Shown: piece by piece, positions 12,269 to 21,015 of the stretch
Position numbering within the stretch: position 1 is the stretch's first letter
Layout: every line of letters starts with the position of its first letter
NCBI RefSeq assembly: GCF_000725545.1
Contig: NZ_JNZP01000025.1
Span: 24,700-88,699, forward strand
Length of the DNA stretch: 64,000 nt
Direction of reading: 5' to 3'
Source: Streptomyces exfoliatus
GTDB lineage: Bacteria > Actinomycetota > Actinomycetes > Streptomycetales > Streptomycetaceae
Translations under genes and position numbers: made by a program
Notes under the pieces: generated by a model
What the model was told of the DNA's origin: nothing
The model's database searches: none
Seen by the model: only the letters and a program-made list of their open reading frames with translations

Positions 12269-12688
12269 CTATCGCTCCTGCGCTCCGGTGCCTTCGGCGC
12301 CCTGCTCGGGCGGGGTGGCGATCGGGTTGTCGCGCTGGACGATTCGGATGGCGTCGTTCAGGGCTTCGCGCTGGTCGTGGGACATCATCCCGAAGAAGGC
12401 GATGAGCGCCGCCGCCGGGTTGTCGCTCTGGGCCCAGGCCTCGTTCATCAGCGCGGCGGCGTATGCGGCGCGGGTGGAGACCGCCGTATATCGATAGGCG
12501 CGGCCTTCGACTTCTCTGCGGACCCAGCCCTTCTGATGAAGATTGTCCATGACGGTCATGACGGTGGTGTAGGCGATGGACCGTTCCCGCTGAAGGTCCT
12601 CCAGAACTTCCCGGACGGTCACCGGACGGTTCCATTGCCAGACGCGCGTCATGACGGCGTCTTCGAGCTCTCCCAAAGGACGGGGCAC
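12269..12688 (-). CDS. BlaI/MecI/CopY-family transcriptional regulator
   Basis: This is a 139-residue winged-helix repressor. The N-terminal DNA-binding domain (residues 4-75) shows LGELEDAVMTRVW and the recognition region SIAYTTVMTVMDNLHQKGWV. The C-terminal helix would form the dimer. It starts with a GTG at 12688 with almost no Shine-Dalgarno, so a leaderless transcript is possible. A short palindrome CACTTTAGTG (12694-12703) sits immediately upstream and suggests autorepression. No BlaR1-type sensor protease gene is adjacent. Confidence 0.88.
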   Translation of the reverse strand: MPRPLGELEDAVMTRVWQWNRPVTVREVLEDLQRERSIAYTTVMTVMDNLHQKGWVRREVEGRAYRYTAVSTRAAYAAALMNEAWAQSDNPAAALIAFFGMMSHDQREALNDAIRIVQRDNPIATPPEQGAEGTGAQER

Positions 12689-12693
12689 AACGT

Positions 12694-12703
12694 CACTTTA
12701 GTG
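12694..12703. promoter_or_regulatory. Candidate BlaI-type operator
   Basis: CACT-TT-AGTG, a perfect 4 bp inverted repeat that begins 6 bases upstream of the blaI-like GTG start. This is a position where a bound repressor would block initiation. Confidence 0.4.
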
Positions 12704-12750
12704 CGCAAAACGCCGATAAGGGGCTATTGAGGGAGACAGACACAGCAAAA

Positions 12751-12780
12751 GGACGTACGACCGTGAAGGGTCGTACGTCC
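12751..12780 (-). terminator. Intrinsic terminator
   Basis: A perfect 12 bp stem (12751-12762 with 12769-12780) followed on the minus strand by TTTT. It ends the transcript of the small membrane protein gene at 12822-13001. Confidence 0.85.
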
Positions 12781-12821
12781 CGGGTGGCGCGGTGCCGTCG
12801 GCATGATCCGAACGGCAGGCC

Positions 12822-13001
12822 CTAGGAGGTGGCGGGGCCGTCCGCCTGGCGGGTGGCCTCGGCGCGGGCGAGGGCGGCGTCCACGACCGCGTCCTCCTTG
12901 GCCTTGTTCGGGCCGCCCTGGCTCTTGACGATCGTGACGACGAGGCCGATGAAGAACGCGGCCATCACGACGGGGGGCAGGAGCGCGGATACGTAGTCCA
13001 T
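12822..13001 (-). CDS. Small conserved membrane protein (59 aa)
   Basis: This is a 59-residue protein. A single N-terminal transmembrane helix (ALLPPVVMAAFFIGLVVTIV, about residues 6-25) is followed by a short charged cytoplasmic tail rich in Ala, Lys and Glu. A similar small gene occurs at this place in other Streptomyces, as I recall. The function is unknown. It lies 14 bases downstream of the next minus-strand gene and has its own terminator. Confidence 0.75.
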   Translation of the reverse strand: MDYVSALLPPVVMAAFFIGLVVTIVKSQGGPNKAKEDAVVDAALARAEATRQADGPATS

Positions 13002-13015
13002 GCCGACCAGAGTAG

Positions 13016-13621
13016 CTATCCGGCGGCCCGTTCCTCTGGCGGGGGCGGGGGTACGGGCCGCCGGCGCGGCGGGAAGACCTCGGAGGGCTTCGGCACCGGG
13101 CGCTCGGCCGGTGCGGGTGGCGTCGGCTTGGGCTCGTCGGCCGCCGCGCGTCCGCCGGGAAGGGCGAGCAGTCTCGCCCTGGGGGCGGTGGTCCGGACGG
13201 GGGTCTCGGTGGCCTGGGAGACCCGCGCCAGGCGCGCGCGTACGGAGCGCTCGGCGAGGGTCTGGCAGCGGGCGAGCAGTCCGGCGGCCCTGGGGTTGTG
13301 GCGCAGCGCGCGCAGGGCGGCGAGGTCGTCGGCGGCGGGATCGTACCCGGCGGCCAGCGCGTCCTGGAGGAGCCCCAGGTAGCCGCTGAGGGAGCCGGGG
13401 AGCGCCTCGCGGTAGCGGGCCAGGTCGTCGAGGAGGAAGGCGCGCAGTCGGCCTGCCTCGCGTACGGCCTCGTCCACGGCTTCGGCCAGGTGCAGCGCGT
13501 CCCGGACGTCCTCGTCCTGGAGGGGGGCGGGGTGGAGGGCGATGGCGAGGGCACGGCGGAGCACACGCAGCTCGTCCGCGCTGAACGCCATGCCGCCGCG
13601 GGATCCGTATGGCGTGGGCAT
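13016..13621 (-). CDS. Conserved hypothetical protein, helical with Pro-rich tail
   Basis: This is a 201-residue protein. Residues 10-140 are predicted helical, with regular Leu/Ala heptads (ELRVLRRALAIALHP onward). The last 50 residues are Pro/Arg-rich and probably disordered. No known domain was recognised. An alternative ATG start lies at 13591. No Shine-Dalgarno is seen at either start. It is likely cotranscribed with the small membrane protein downstream. Confidence 0.7.
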   Translation of the reverse strand: MPTPYGSRGGMAFSADELRVLRRALAIALHPAPLQDEDVRDALHLAEAVDEAVREAGRLRAFLLDDLARYREALPGSLSGYLGLLQDALAAGYDPAADDLAALRALRHNPRAAGLLARCQTLAERSVRARLARVSQATETPVRTTAPRARLLALPGGRAAADEPKPTPPAPAERPVPKPSEVFPPRRRPVPPPPPEERAAG

Positions 13622-13739
13622 GGGCCGACGATACGCGCTAATCGGACAATTTTCTCTTAGCGATCATTCCGGCGCGTCGACGGCGGCCCCGGTGGGAGCC
13701 CCGGGCCCGTCGACCGCGGGCCTCGCCGGCCGCCGTCCC

Positions 13740-14546
13740 TCACATGCGGGAGACGTTGCGCTCGTAGACCAGGCGCAGGCCGATCAGGGTGAGCCAGGGC
13801 TCGTGCTCGTCGATCTCCTTGGAGTCGGCGAGCACCATCGGCGCCAGACCGCCCGTCGCGATCACCGTCACGTCCGACGGGTCGCCGTTGGGGCCGACGA
13901 GCTCCCGCTTCATGCGGGCGACGACGCCGTCGACCTGGCCCGCGTAGCCGTAGACGATGCCCGACTGCATGGCCTCGACCGTGTTCTTGCCGATCACGCT
14001 GCGCGGCCTGGCCAGCTCGATCTTGCGGAGCATGGCCCCCTTCACCCCGAGCGCCTCGACCGAGATCTCGATGCCCGGCGCGATCGCGCCGCCCGCGTAC
14101 TCGCCGCGCGCGGTGATCGCGTCGTAGGTCGTGGCCGTACCGAAGTCGACGACGATCGCGGGACCGCCGTAGAGCTCGACGGCGGCGACCGCGTTGATCA
14201 CGCGGTCCGCGCCGACCTCCTTGGGGTTGTCCGTGAGGACCGGGACGCCGGTCTTGACGCCCGGCTCCACCAGGACCGCGGGGACGTCCCCGTAGTACCG
14301 CCGCGTCACCTCGCGCAGCTCGTGCAGCACCGAGGGGACCGTCGCGCAGATCGCGATCCCCTCGATGCCGTCGCTCAGCTCGACGCCGAGCAGCGGGTGC
14401 ATGCCCATGAGGCCCTGCAGCAGGACCGCCATCTCGTCGGCCGTGCGGCTCGGATCCGTGGAGATCCGCCAGTGCTCGACGATCTCGTCACCGTCGAAGA
14501 GGCCGAGGACCGTGTGCGTGTTGCCGACGTCGATGGTGAGCAGCAT
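13740..14546 (-). CDS. coaX: Type III pantothenate kinase
   Basis: This is a 268-residue enzyme that phosphorylates pantothenate, the first step of CoA synthesis. It has the ASKHA fold with the phosphate-1 motif TIDVGNTHTVLGLF at the N-terminus. VDFGTATTYDAI and GGAIAPGIE follow further on. The start ATG overlaps the nadC stop by one base (TGATG), so translation is coupled. It is the last gene of the DUF2520-panC-nadB-nadC-coaX operon. Confidence 0.95.
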   Translation of the reverse strand: MLLTIDVGNTHTVLGLFDGDEIVEHWRISTDPSRTADEMAVLLQGLMGMHPLLGVELSDGIEGIAICATVPSVLHELREVTRRYYGDVPAVLVEPGVKTGVPVLTDNPKEVGADRVINAVAAVELYGGPAIVVDFGTATTYDAITARGEYAGGAIAPGIEISVEALGVKGAMLRKIELARPRSVIGKNTVEAMQSGIVYGYAGQVDGVVARMKRELVGPNGDPSDVTVIATGGLAPMVLADSKEIDEHEPWLTLIGLRLVYERNVSRM

Positions 14547-15565
14547 CAGGCCCGCACCTCGCGCAGGTCGAGGCCGATGTCCAGGATCGGGGAGGAGTGG
14601 GTGAGCCCGCCGACCGCCAGGTAGTCCACACCGGTCGCCGCGTACGCCGCCGCGTTCTCCAGGGTCAGCCGGCCGGAGGACTCCAGGACCGCGCGGCCGG
14701 CGACCAGGGCGACGGCCTCCTCGGTCTCGGCCGGGGTGAAGTTGTCGAGCAGGATCAGGTCGGCGCCCGCGTCCAGGACCTCGTGGACCTGGCGCAGGGT
14801 GTCGACCTCGACCTCGATCGGCAGCTCGGGGAACTGCTCGCGCACGGCCTTGAAGGCCTCGGCGACACCGCCGGCCGCCACCACGTGGTTGTCCTTCACC
14901 AGGGCGGCGTCGGACAGCGACATGCGGTGGTTGACGCCGCCGCCGCAGCGGACCGCGTACTTCTCCAGGGCGCGCAGGCCAGGCGTCGTCTTGCGGGTGT
15001 CGCGGACCTTGGCCTTCGTGCCCTCCAGGGCGTCCGCCCACGCGCGCGTGGCGGTGGCGATGCCGGAGAGGCGGCACAGGATGTTGAGCGCGCTGCGCTC
15101 GCCGGTGAGCAGGTCACGGGTGCGGGCGGTGACGCTGAGGAGCAGGTCCCCGGCCTCGACGCGCTCGCCGTCCTCGACGTGGCGCTCGACCTCGAACTCG
15201 TCCGCGCACACGATGGACAGCACGGCCTCCGCGACCCGCAGACCGGCGACGACACCGGCCTCGCGGGCGGTGAAGTCGGCAGTGGCGACGGCGTCCTCGG
15301 GGACGGTCGCCACCGTCGTCACGTCGACCCCGCCGTCGAGGTCCTCGGCGATGGCGAGGTGGGCGATGTCCTCGACCTGGACCGGGTCGAGACCGGCGTC
15401 CGCGAGGAGCCCGGCGAGCGCGGGGTCGAGCCCGCACTCGAACTCCTCGCCACCGTCGCAGGCGCAGCCGTCGCCGCAGCCTTCGGTCTCGTCGGAGGAG
15501 ACCGTGTTGATCTGGATCAGAGGGACGTCCACGGGCTCGGGACGGGCTTCCTCGGGCGTGGTCAC
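14546..15565 (-). CDS. nadC: Nicotinate-nucleotide pyrophosphorylase (quinolinate phosphoribosyltransferase)
   Basis: This is a 339-residue enzyme that makes nicotinate mononucleotide from quinolinate and PRPP. The type II QPRTase core starts near residue 50, with RDTRKTTPGLR and the phosphate-binding VGGLTHS near the end. A Cys-rich N-terminal extension carries C30, C34, C36 and C44, which core QPRTases lack. The GTG start directly abuts the nadB stop codon. Confidence 0.95.
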   Translation of the reverse strand: MTTPEEARPEPVDVPLIQINTVSSDETEGCGDGCACDGGEEFECGLDPALAGLLADAGLDPVQVEDIAHLAIAEDLDGGVDVTTVATVPEDAVATADFTAREAGVVAGLRVAEAVLSIVCADEFEVERHVEDGERVEAGDLLLSVTARTRDLLTGERSALNILCRLSGIATATRAWADALEGTKAKVRDTRKTTPGLRALEKYAVRCGGGVNHRMSLSDAALVKDNHVVAAGGVAEAFKAVREQFPELPIEVEVDTLRQVHEVLDAGADLILLDNFTPAETEEAVALVAGRAVLESSGRLTLENAAAYAATGVDYLAVGGLTHSSPILDIGLDLREVRA

Positions 15566-17260
15566 TTACGGCTCCCTGGGGGCATCGGCGGTGGGGGGAA
15601 GGTCATGGGTGGCGGTCGTCCGGACGTCGAGGTTCCGCTCAGGCGTCAGGCGTACGACGAGATGGCGGCGCCAGTCCGTGTCGTCGCGGTCCGGGTGGTC
15701 CTCGCGCCAGTGGCAGCCGCGGGTCTCCTCGCGGCGGCGGGCCGCGGCGACGAGCACCCGGGCGACGCACAGCAGGTTGGTGGTCTCCCAGGAGTCCACG
15801 CCGGGCTCGGCCGCCTTGGTGTCGTCGCTGCCGCCCGCGAGGGCGTCGCCGTGCAGGGCGTCGAGGGCCTCGGCGGCCTCCCGCAGGCTGGCCTCGGAGC
15901 GCAGCACGCCGGCGCCGGCCGTCATGATCCGCTGGATACGGGTCCTGGCGCCGCCCACGGGCAGCGGCAGGGTCACCGGCGCCGGGTGCGGCACCGGGGC
16001 ACCGGGCACGCGCGGTGCGGCGGCCGTGATGTCGTCGGCGATCCGCTCGGCGAAGACCAGGCCCTCAAGGAGCGAGTTCGAGGCGAGCCGGTTGGCACCG
16101 TGGACGCCCGTGCAGGCGACCTCGCCGCAGGCGTACAGGCCGGGGACCGTCGTCCGCCCGCGCAGGTCCGTACGGACGCCGCCGGAGGCGTAGTGGGCGG
16201 CGGGTGCCACCGGGATGGGTTCCGTCACCGGGTCGATGCCGTGGGAGCGGCAGGCCGCGAGGATCGTCGGGAAGCGCTGCTCCCACATCTCGGCGCCGAA
16301 GTGGCGGGCGTCGAGGTACATGTGCTCGGTGCCCTGCTCCCGCATCCGGCGCATGATCGCCTTCGCGACGATGTCCCGGGGCGCCAGCTCGGCCAGCTCG
16401 TGCTGTCCGGTCATGAAGCGGACCCCGTCGGCGTCGACCAGGTACGCGCCCTCGCCCCGTACCGCCTCGGAGACCAGCGGCTGCTGGCCCTCGGAGCCTG
16501 CGCCGAGGAAGAGCACCGTGGGGTGGAACTGGACGAACTCCAGGTCGGAGACCTCGGCGCCGGCGCGCAGCGCGAGCGCCACGCCGTCGCCGGTGGAGAC
16601 GGCCGGGTTGGTGGTGGCGGAGAAGACCTGGCCCATGCCGCCGGTGGCGAGCACCACCGCGGGCGCGTGGACGGCGCCGACGCCGTCGTGCTGCCCCTCG
16701 CCCATGACGTGCAGGGTCACGCCGGCCGTGCGGCCCTCGGCGTCCGTCAGAAGGTCCAGGACGAGGGCGTGCTCGATGGTGCGCACGCCCCGGTCGCGTA
16801 TCGCCTCGACGAGGGCGCGGGAGATCTCGGCACCGGTCGCGTCACCTCCCGCGTGGGCGATGCGGCGGCGGTGGTGGCCGCCCTCGCGGGTCAGCGCGAT
16901 CTCGCCGTCGGCGTTCTTGTCGAAGTCGGCGCCGGTCGCGATCAGGCGGCGGACGGCGTCCGGGCCCTCGGTGACGAGGGCCCGCACGGCCCGCTCGTCG
17001 CACAGCCCGGCGCCGGCGACCAGCGTGTCGTCGAGGTGCTGCTCGGGCGTGTCGCCCTCGCCGAGCGCGGCGGCGATGCCGCCCTGCGCCCAGCGCGTGG
17101 ATCCGTCGTCGAGGGTGGCCTTGGTGACGACGACCGTACGGAGCCCGGCGGCGGTGCAGCGCAGGGCGGCGGTGAGACCGGCGACGCCGGAGCCGACGAC
17201 GACGACGTCGGCTTCGATGGCCCAGCCGGGCGCGGGGGCGTGCAGCCGTATTCCGGTCAC
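15566..17260 (-). CDS. nadB: L-aspartate oxidase
   Basis: This is a 564-residue flavoenzyme that oxidises aspartate to iminoaspartate, the first step of de novo NAD synthesis. The FAD-binding dinucleotide motif [12 protein letters not shown] is at about residues 21-32. The fumarate-reductase-like [10 protein letters not shown] and [19 protein letters not shown] segments carry substrate and FAD contacts. It overlaps panC by 4 bases. The partner quinolinate synthase gene nadA is not in the window. Confidence 0.96.
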   Translation of the reverse strand: MTGIRLHAPAPGWAIEADVVVVGSGVAGLTAALRCTAAGLRTVVVTKATLDDGSTRWAQGGIAAALGEGDTPEQHLDDTLVAGAGLCDERAVRALVTEGPDAVRRLIATGADFDKNADGEIALTREGGHHRRRIAHAGGDATGAEISRALVEAIRDRGVRTIEHALVLDLLTDAEGRTAGVTLHVMGEGQHDGVGAVHAPAVVLATGGMGQVFSATTNPAVSTGDGVALALRAGAEVSDLEFVQFHPTVLFLGAGSEGQQPLVSEAVRGEGAYLVDADGVRFMTGQHELAELAPRDIVAKAIMRRMREQGTEHMYLDARHFGAEMWEQRFPTILAACRSHGIDPVTEPIPVAPAAHYASGGVRTDLRGRTTVPGLYACGEVACTGVHGANRLASNSLLEGLVFAERIADDITAAAPRVPGAPVPHPAPVTLPLPVGGARTRIQRIMTAGAGVLRSEASLREAAEALDALHGDALAGGSDDTKAAEPGVDSWETTNLLCVARVLVAAARRREETRGCHWREDHPDRDDTDWRRHLVVRLTPERNLDVRTTATHDLPPTADAPREP

Positions 17261-18321
17261 TGGGTGGCTCCGAAGGTCAAGGGGGTGTTGTCGATGAGCC
17301 GGGTGGTCCCGACCCGCGCGGCGACGGCGAGGATCGCGTCCCCCGCGTGGTCGTCGGCGACCTCGGTGAAGTCGGCCGGGTCGACGAGGGCCAGGTAGTC
17401 GAGGACGAGCGGGGGATCGGCCTTCGCCGCGTCGTCGAGGACCGCGCGGGCGGCGGCCCGTACGGCCCCCGCGCCGTGGCCCTCGGCGACCTGGGCGACC
17501 GCGTGGGCGTCCGCGGCGGCCCGTGCCTCGCCGAGCCGGGAGAGCGCCTCCGCACGGTTCTCGGCCCGGTTCTGGGCGCCCGGCAGGGACGCGGCACGCG
17601 CCCGCAGTGCCTCCTGGGCGGCGAGCCGGTCACTGGCCGAGAACAGCGCGTGCGACAGCGCGAGGGCGGTACGGCGCTCCTGTGCCGACAGGTAGCGGTT
17701 GCGGCTGGAGAGGGCGAGGCCGTCGCTCTCCCGGACGGTCGGCACGCCGACGATCTCCACCGGGAAGTTCAGGTCGCGGGTCATGCGGCGGATCAGGGCC
17801 AGCTGCTGCGCGTCCTTCTGGCCGAAGAAGGCCAGGTCGGGCGCGGTGAGGTGGAGGAGCTTGGCGACGACGGTCAGCATGCCGTCGAAGTGGCCGGGCC
17901 GGGAAGCGCCTTCGAGACGCTCGCCCATGGGCCCCGCGGTGATCCGGACCTGGGGCTCGCCGCCCGGGTAGACCGCGTCGACCGAGGGAGCGAAGACGAC
18001 GCTCGCGCCCGCGGCGAAGGCCAGTTCCAGATCGGCTTCGAGGGTGCGCGGGTAGCGGTCGAGGTCCTCGCCCGCACCGAACTGGAGGGGGTTGACGAAG
18101 ACGGTGACGACGACGAAACCCTTGTCGCCGACGCGCTCGCGTGCGGTACGGATCAGGGTGGCGTGGCCCTCGTGGAGGGCGCCCATGGTCATCACGACGG
18201 CGTTGTGGCCGGGCGCGCCCCAGTGAGCCGCCGCGTACTCCAGATCCTCCACCGTGGGGACGAGCTCGGCCGGCTCGTAGCGGCGGCCGCTCCCGGTGCT
18301 CTTGCGGGCGAACAGGGTCAT
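17257..18321 (-). CDS. panC: Pantothenate synthetase (pantoate-beta-alanine ligase)
   Basis: This is a 354-residue enzyme that joins pantoate and beta-alanine using ATP. The [13 protein letters not shown] motif contains the HxGH nucleotide-binding signature. [10 protein letters not shown] and SSRNRYL (KMSKS-like) follow. It is longer than the usual 280-300 residues, with an Ala/Arg-rich insertion near residues 240-290. It overlaps the genes on both sides by 4 bases, which indicates tight coupling. Confidence 0.95.
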   Translation of the reverse strand: MTLFARKSTGSGRRYEPAELVPTVEDLEYAAAHWGAPGHNAVVMTMGALHEGHATLIRTARERVGDKGFVVVTVFVNPLQFGAGEDLDRYPRTLEADLELAFAAGASVVFAPSVDAVYPGGEPQVRITAGPMGERLEGASRPGHFDGMLTVVAKLLHLTAPDLAFFGQKDAQQLALIRRMTRDLNFPVEIVGVPTVRESDGLALSSRNRYLSAQERRTALALSHALFSASDRLAAQEALRARAASLPGAQNRAENRAEALSRLGEARAAADAHAVAQVAEGHGAGAVRAAARAVLDDAAKADPPLVLDYLALVDPADFTEVADDHAGDAILAVAARVGTTRLIDNTPLTFGATQ

Positions 18322-19307
18322 CGGTCGTCTCCTTGCGGCCCGTCGGACGCGGTGGTGCCCGCGGCCAGTACGCCCAGCAGGTCCTCGGCCAGTTCGGGCT
18401 TGAGCAGACCGTGCGCGAGCGCCCGGTCGGCGGTCGTGCGGGCCATCGCCAGGTACCCGGCGACGGTGCCGGGCGCGTGCTTGCGCAGCTCGGCGACGTG
18501 GGCGGCGACCGTACCGGCGTCCCCGCGCGCGACGGGTCCCGTGAGGGCCGCGTCCCCGGACCGCAGGGCGTTGTCCAGGGCGGCGCCGAGGAGCGGCCCG
18601 AGCATCCGGTCGGGCGCGGCGACCCCTGCCTTGCGCAGCAGCTCCATCGACTGGGCCACCAGGGTGACCAGGTGGTTCGCGCCGAGGGCGAGGGCCGCGT
18701 GGTACAGCGGACGGGCCTCCTCCTCGATCCACTCGGGCTCGCCGCCCATCTCGATCACCAGCGCCTCGGCGGCGAGCCGCAGCTCCTCGGGCGCGGTCAC
18801 CCCGAAGGAGCAGCCGGCCAGGCGCTGGACGTCGACCTCGGTGCCGGTGAAGGTCATCGCGGGGTGCAGGGCGAGCGGCAGGGCGCCGGCCCGCCGCACC
18901 GGGTCGAGGACCCGTGCGCCGTACCGCCCGGAGGTGTGCACGATCAGCTGTCCCGGCCGTACGGCTCCGGTGTCGGCGAGGCCCTCGGCCAGACCGGGCA
19001 GCGCGTCGTCCGGCACGGTGAGCAGGACCAGGTCCGCGAGGGCGAGGACGCGCGCGGGCTCGACGACCGGAACCCCGGGCAGGAGGGCCGCGGCGCGGCG
19101 CCTGGAGGCGTCGGAAACGGCCGAGACGGCGACGGGGCGGTGCCCGGCGAGCCGGAGGGCGGCGGCGAGGGCGGGGCCCACGCGGCCGGCGCCGACGACC
19201 CCGACGGTGAGGCGGGCGGGTCGGTCCTCGGCTCGGGGCTCCGAAGACCGGGGCTCTGTGGCTCGGGGCTCTGTGGCTCGGGGCTCTGGCGCTGCTGGTG
19301 CGTTCAC
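18318..19307 (-). CDS. Rossmann-like and DUF2520-domain protein, candidate ketopantoate reductase
   Basis: This is a 329-residue predicted NAD(P)-dependent oxidoreductase. The Rossmann motif [16 protein letters not shown] begins near residue 36. The DUF2520 helical domain holds [11 protein letters not shown] and GANHLVTL. It is translationally coupled to panC by a 4-base overlap, which suggests it supplies pantoate. I recall that a protein of this general group (PanG) is an alternative ketopantoate reductase, but that assignment here is inference. The N-terminus contains a short repeat (TEPRA) encoded by 15 bp DNA repeats; the start could lie downstream of it. Confidence 0.8.
   Translation of the reverse strand: MNAPAAPEPRATEPRATEPRSSEPRAEDRPARLTVGVVGAGRVGPALAAALRLAGHRPVAVSAVSDASRRRAAALLPGVPVVEPARVLALADLVLLTVPDDALPGLAEGLADTGAVRPGQLIVHTSGRYGARVLDPVRRAGALPLALHPAMTFTGTEVDVQRLAGCSFGVTAPEELRLAAEALVIEMGGEPEWIEEEARPLYHAALALGANHLVTLVAQSMELLRKAGVAAPDRMLGPLLGAALDNALRSGDAALTGPVARGDAGTVAAHVAELRKHAPGTVAGYLAMARTTADRALAHGLLKPELAEDLLGVLAAGTTASDGPQGDDR
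19231..19290. repeat. 15 bp tandem repeat in the DUF2520 gene N-terminus
   Basis: Four units resembling GCTCGGGGCTCTGTG; two are nearly identical and two are diverged. They encode the N-terminal (T/S)EPRA repeats of the DUF2520 protein. Confidence 0.8.
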
Positions 19308-19432
19308 GGTGGGGACGGCCTTCCGTTCCAGTCCTCGGCGGGTACCGGACGATTTCTGGTCATGCTACGCCAGCGTTTCGCGCTGTTCCGTGGCTGTCCA
19401 CAGGGTGTGGGTGGTGGTGTGATGATCGGCCC

Positions 19433-20641
19433 ATGAAACCTGCGAGCCCTGCGGAGAATCCTGTGGAGACTTCTGTGGAGACTTCTGTGGAGACCTCTGT
19501 GGACGAGGAAGCGGTCCGGCTCCGTCGGGCGAAGGTCTGGGGCGGCGCCGACCGCAAGCTGTGGCACACCCCGATGGACGGCACGGTGGGCACGCGCCTG
19601 CGTGAGCTCGCCGACTGGACGGAGGCGTCGGGCCGCGCCGAGGGGCCGCTCGACGTCTACGGGGACGGGCCTGTCGAGGAGCTGGAGCAGCGCGTCGCCG
19701 AGCTGCTCGGACACCCCGCCGCCGTCTTCTTCCCGACCGGCACCATGGCCCAGCAGGTGGCGCTGCGCTGCTGGGCGGGCCGGACCGGCAGCTCCGTCGT
19801 CGCCCTCCATCCGCTCGCCCACCCCGAGGTCCACGAGGGCGGCGCGCTCGGGGCCGTCTCCGGGCTCCGTACGGTCCACCCCACCGACGCGCCCCGGCTG
19901 CCGACGGCCGAGGAGGTACGGGACCATCCGGAGCCCTTCGGCACGCTGATGCTGGAGCTGCCGCTGCGGGACGCCGGTTTCGTCCTGCCGTCCTGGGACG
20001 AGCTGACCGACGTGGTGGAGGCGGCCCGGGAGCGGGACGCGGTGGTCCACTTCGACGGTGCGCGGCTCTGGGAGTGCCCGACGCGTTTCGGCCGTCCGCT
20101 CGCGGAGATCGCGGGGCTCGCCGACAGCGTGTACGTCTCGTTCTACAAGTCCCTCGGCGGACTGTCCGGCGCCGCGCTCGCCGGCCCCGAGGACGTCATG
20201 GCCGAGGCCCGGGTCTGGCGGCACAGGTACGGGGGCCTGGTCTTCCAGCAGTACCCGGCGGCGCTCTCCGCGCTCCGTGGCCTGGACGTCGAGCTGCCTC
20301 GGCTGCCCTCGTACGTGGCCCACGCGCGCGTGGTGGCCGACGCGGTGCGGGAGGCGTTCGAGGAGGCGGGCACGGGCTGGTTCCGGGTCCACCCGGAGAC
20401 CCCGCACACCCACCAGTTCCAGGTCTGGCTGCCGTACGACGCCGAGAGCCTGACGGCGGCGGCCCTCGCCCAGACCGAGGCCACCGGCACGGTTCTCTTC
20501 CGCCGCTGGTTCACCCCGGACCCGGGCGGTCCGCCGGGGGTCGCCGTGACCGAGCTGACGGTGGCGGAGCCCGGCCTGGAGTGGACGGCGGACGACGTGA
20601 GGGCGGCGGTACGGGACTTCCTGACCCGCGTCGAGGGCTGA
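19433..20641 (+). CDS. Threonine aldolase / beta-eliminating lyase family PLP enzyme
   Basis: This is a 402-residue fold-type I PLP enzyme that would split L-threonine or L-allo-threonine to glycine and acetaldehyde. The FFPTGTMAQQVAL segment is the cofactor-phosphate loop and HFDGARLW carries the PLP-pyridine Asp. The Schiff-base Lys is in SFYKSLGGLSGA. A Glu/Thr/Ser-Val N-terminal repeat is encoded by 12 bp DNA repeats. The ATG at 19433 is the best start visible. It is divergent from the pan/nad operon. Confidence 0.85.
   Translation: MKPASPAENPVETSVETSVETSVDEEAVRLRRAKVWGGADRKLWHTPMDGTVGTRLRELADWTEASGRAEGPLDVYGDGPVEELEQRVAELLGHPAAVFFPTGTMAQQVALRCWAGRTGSSVVALHPLAHPEVHEGGALGAVSGLRTVHPTDAPRLPTAEEVRDHPEPFGTLMLELPLRDAGFVLPSWDELTDVVEAARERDAVVHFDGARLWECPTRFGRPLAEIAGLADSVYVSFYKSLGGLSGAALAGPEDVMAEARVWRHRYGGLVFQQYPAALSALRGLDVELPRLPSYVAHARVVADAVREAFEEAGTGWFRVHPETPHTHQFQVWLPYDAESLTAAALAQTEATGTVLFRRWFTPDPGGPPGVAVTELTVAEPGLEWTADDVRAAVRDFLTRVEG
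19461..19508. repeat. 12 bp tandem repeat in the threonine aldolase gene
   Basis: Three near-identical CTGTGGAGACTT units plus one diverged unit. They encode (V-E-T-S)n just after the start codon. Confidence 0.85.
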
Positions 20642-20661
20642 GCACCGGCCTCCCGGCCGGG

Positions 20662-20868
20662 TCAGGGTGCGCCCCCGCGCCAGCGGTGCCGCAGGGCCGT
20701 GCCGAGGCGGCCCCGCGCCCGGCGGCCCGCCAGGACCCGCTCGAAGCGGCGCCGTTCGCGGACCGCCCGCAGGACGGCGATGTCATGGGTGCCGGGCGCC
20801 GGGGGCGCCGGCTCACCGAGCCGAGCGGCGCGGTACGTGTCGAAGAGGTACTGATGCAGCGCGTTCAT
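20662..20868 (-). CDS. Small conserved hypothetical protein (68 aa)
   Basis: This is a 68-residue basic protein (MNALHQYLFDTYRAARLGEP start). It has an Arg-rich C-terminal half and no recognised domain. The start ATG is preceded by GGTGAGG. It is divergent from the DUF5937/ArsR regulator, and two similar palindromes lie between them. It may therefore be that regulator's target. Confidence 0.6.
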   Translation of the reverse strand: MNALHQYLFDTYRAARLGEPAPPAPGTHDIAVLRAVRERRRFERVLAGRRARGRLGTALRHRWRGGAP

Positions 20869-20909
20869 GGCCTCACCGTGCGCCGCACCCCGGCCCCCTC
20901 GCGCGCCGA

Positions 20910-20926
20910 TTGACCGCACCCGTCAA
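20910..20926. promoter_or_regulatory. Candidate operator TTGAC-N7-GTCAA (site 1)
   Basis: A perfect 5 bp inverted repeat with 7-base spacer, followed by AACGGCGC. It lies between the 68-aa gene and the DUF5937/ArsR gene. It is almost repeated at 20957-20973 with the same flanks. Confidence 0.65.
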
Positions 20927-20956
20927 ACGGCGCCCGCGGCCCTCCCGGCACGTCGA

Positions 20957-20973
20957 TTGACGGCCCTCGTCAA
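20957..20973. promoter_or_regulatory. Candidate operator TTGAC-N7-GTCAA (site 2)
   Basis: The same half-sites, spacing and flanks (GA before, ACGGCGC after) as site 1, with centres 47 bp apart. It ends 42 bases before the regulator's start codon. Confidence 0.65.
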
Positions 20974-21015
20974 ACGGCGCGACACCACCCCCGCCGCACC
21001 CCTCACCATGGACGG

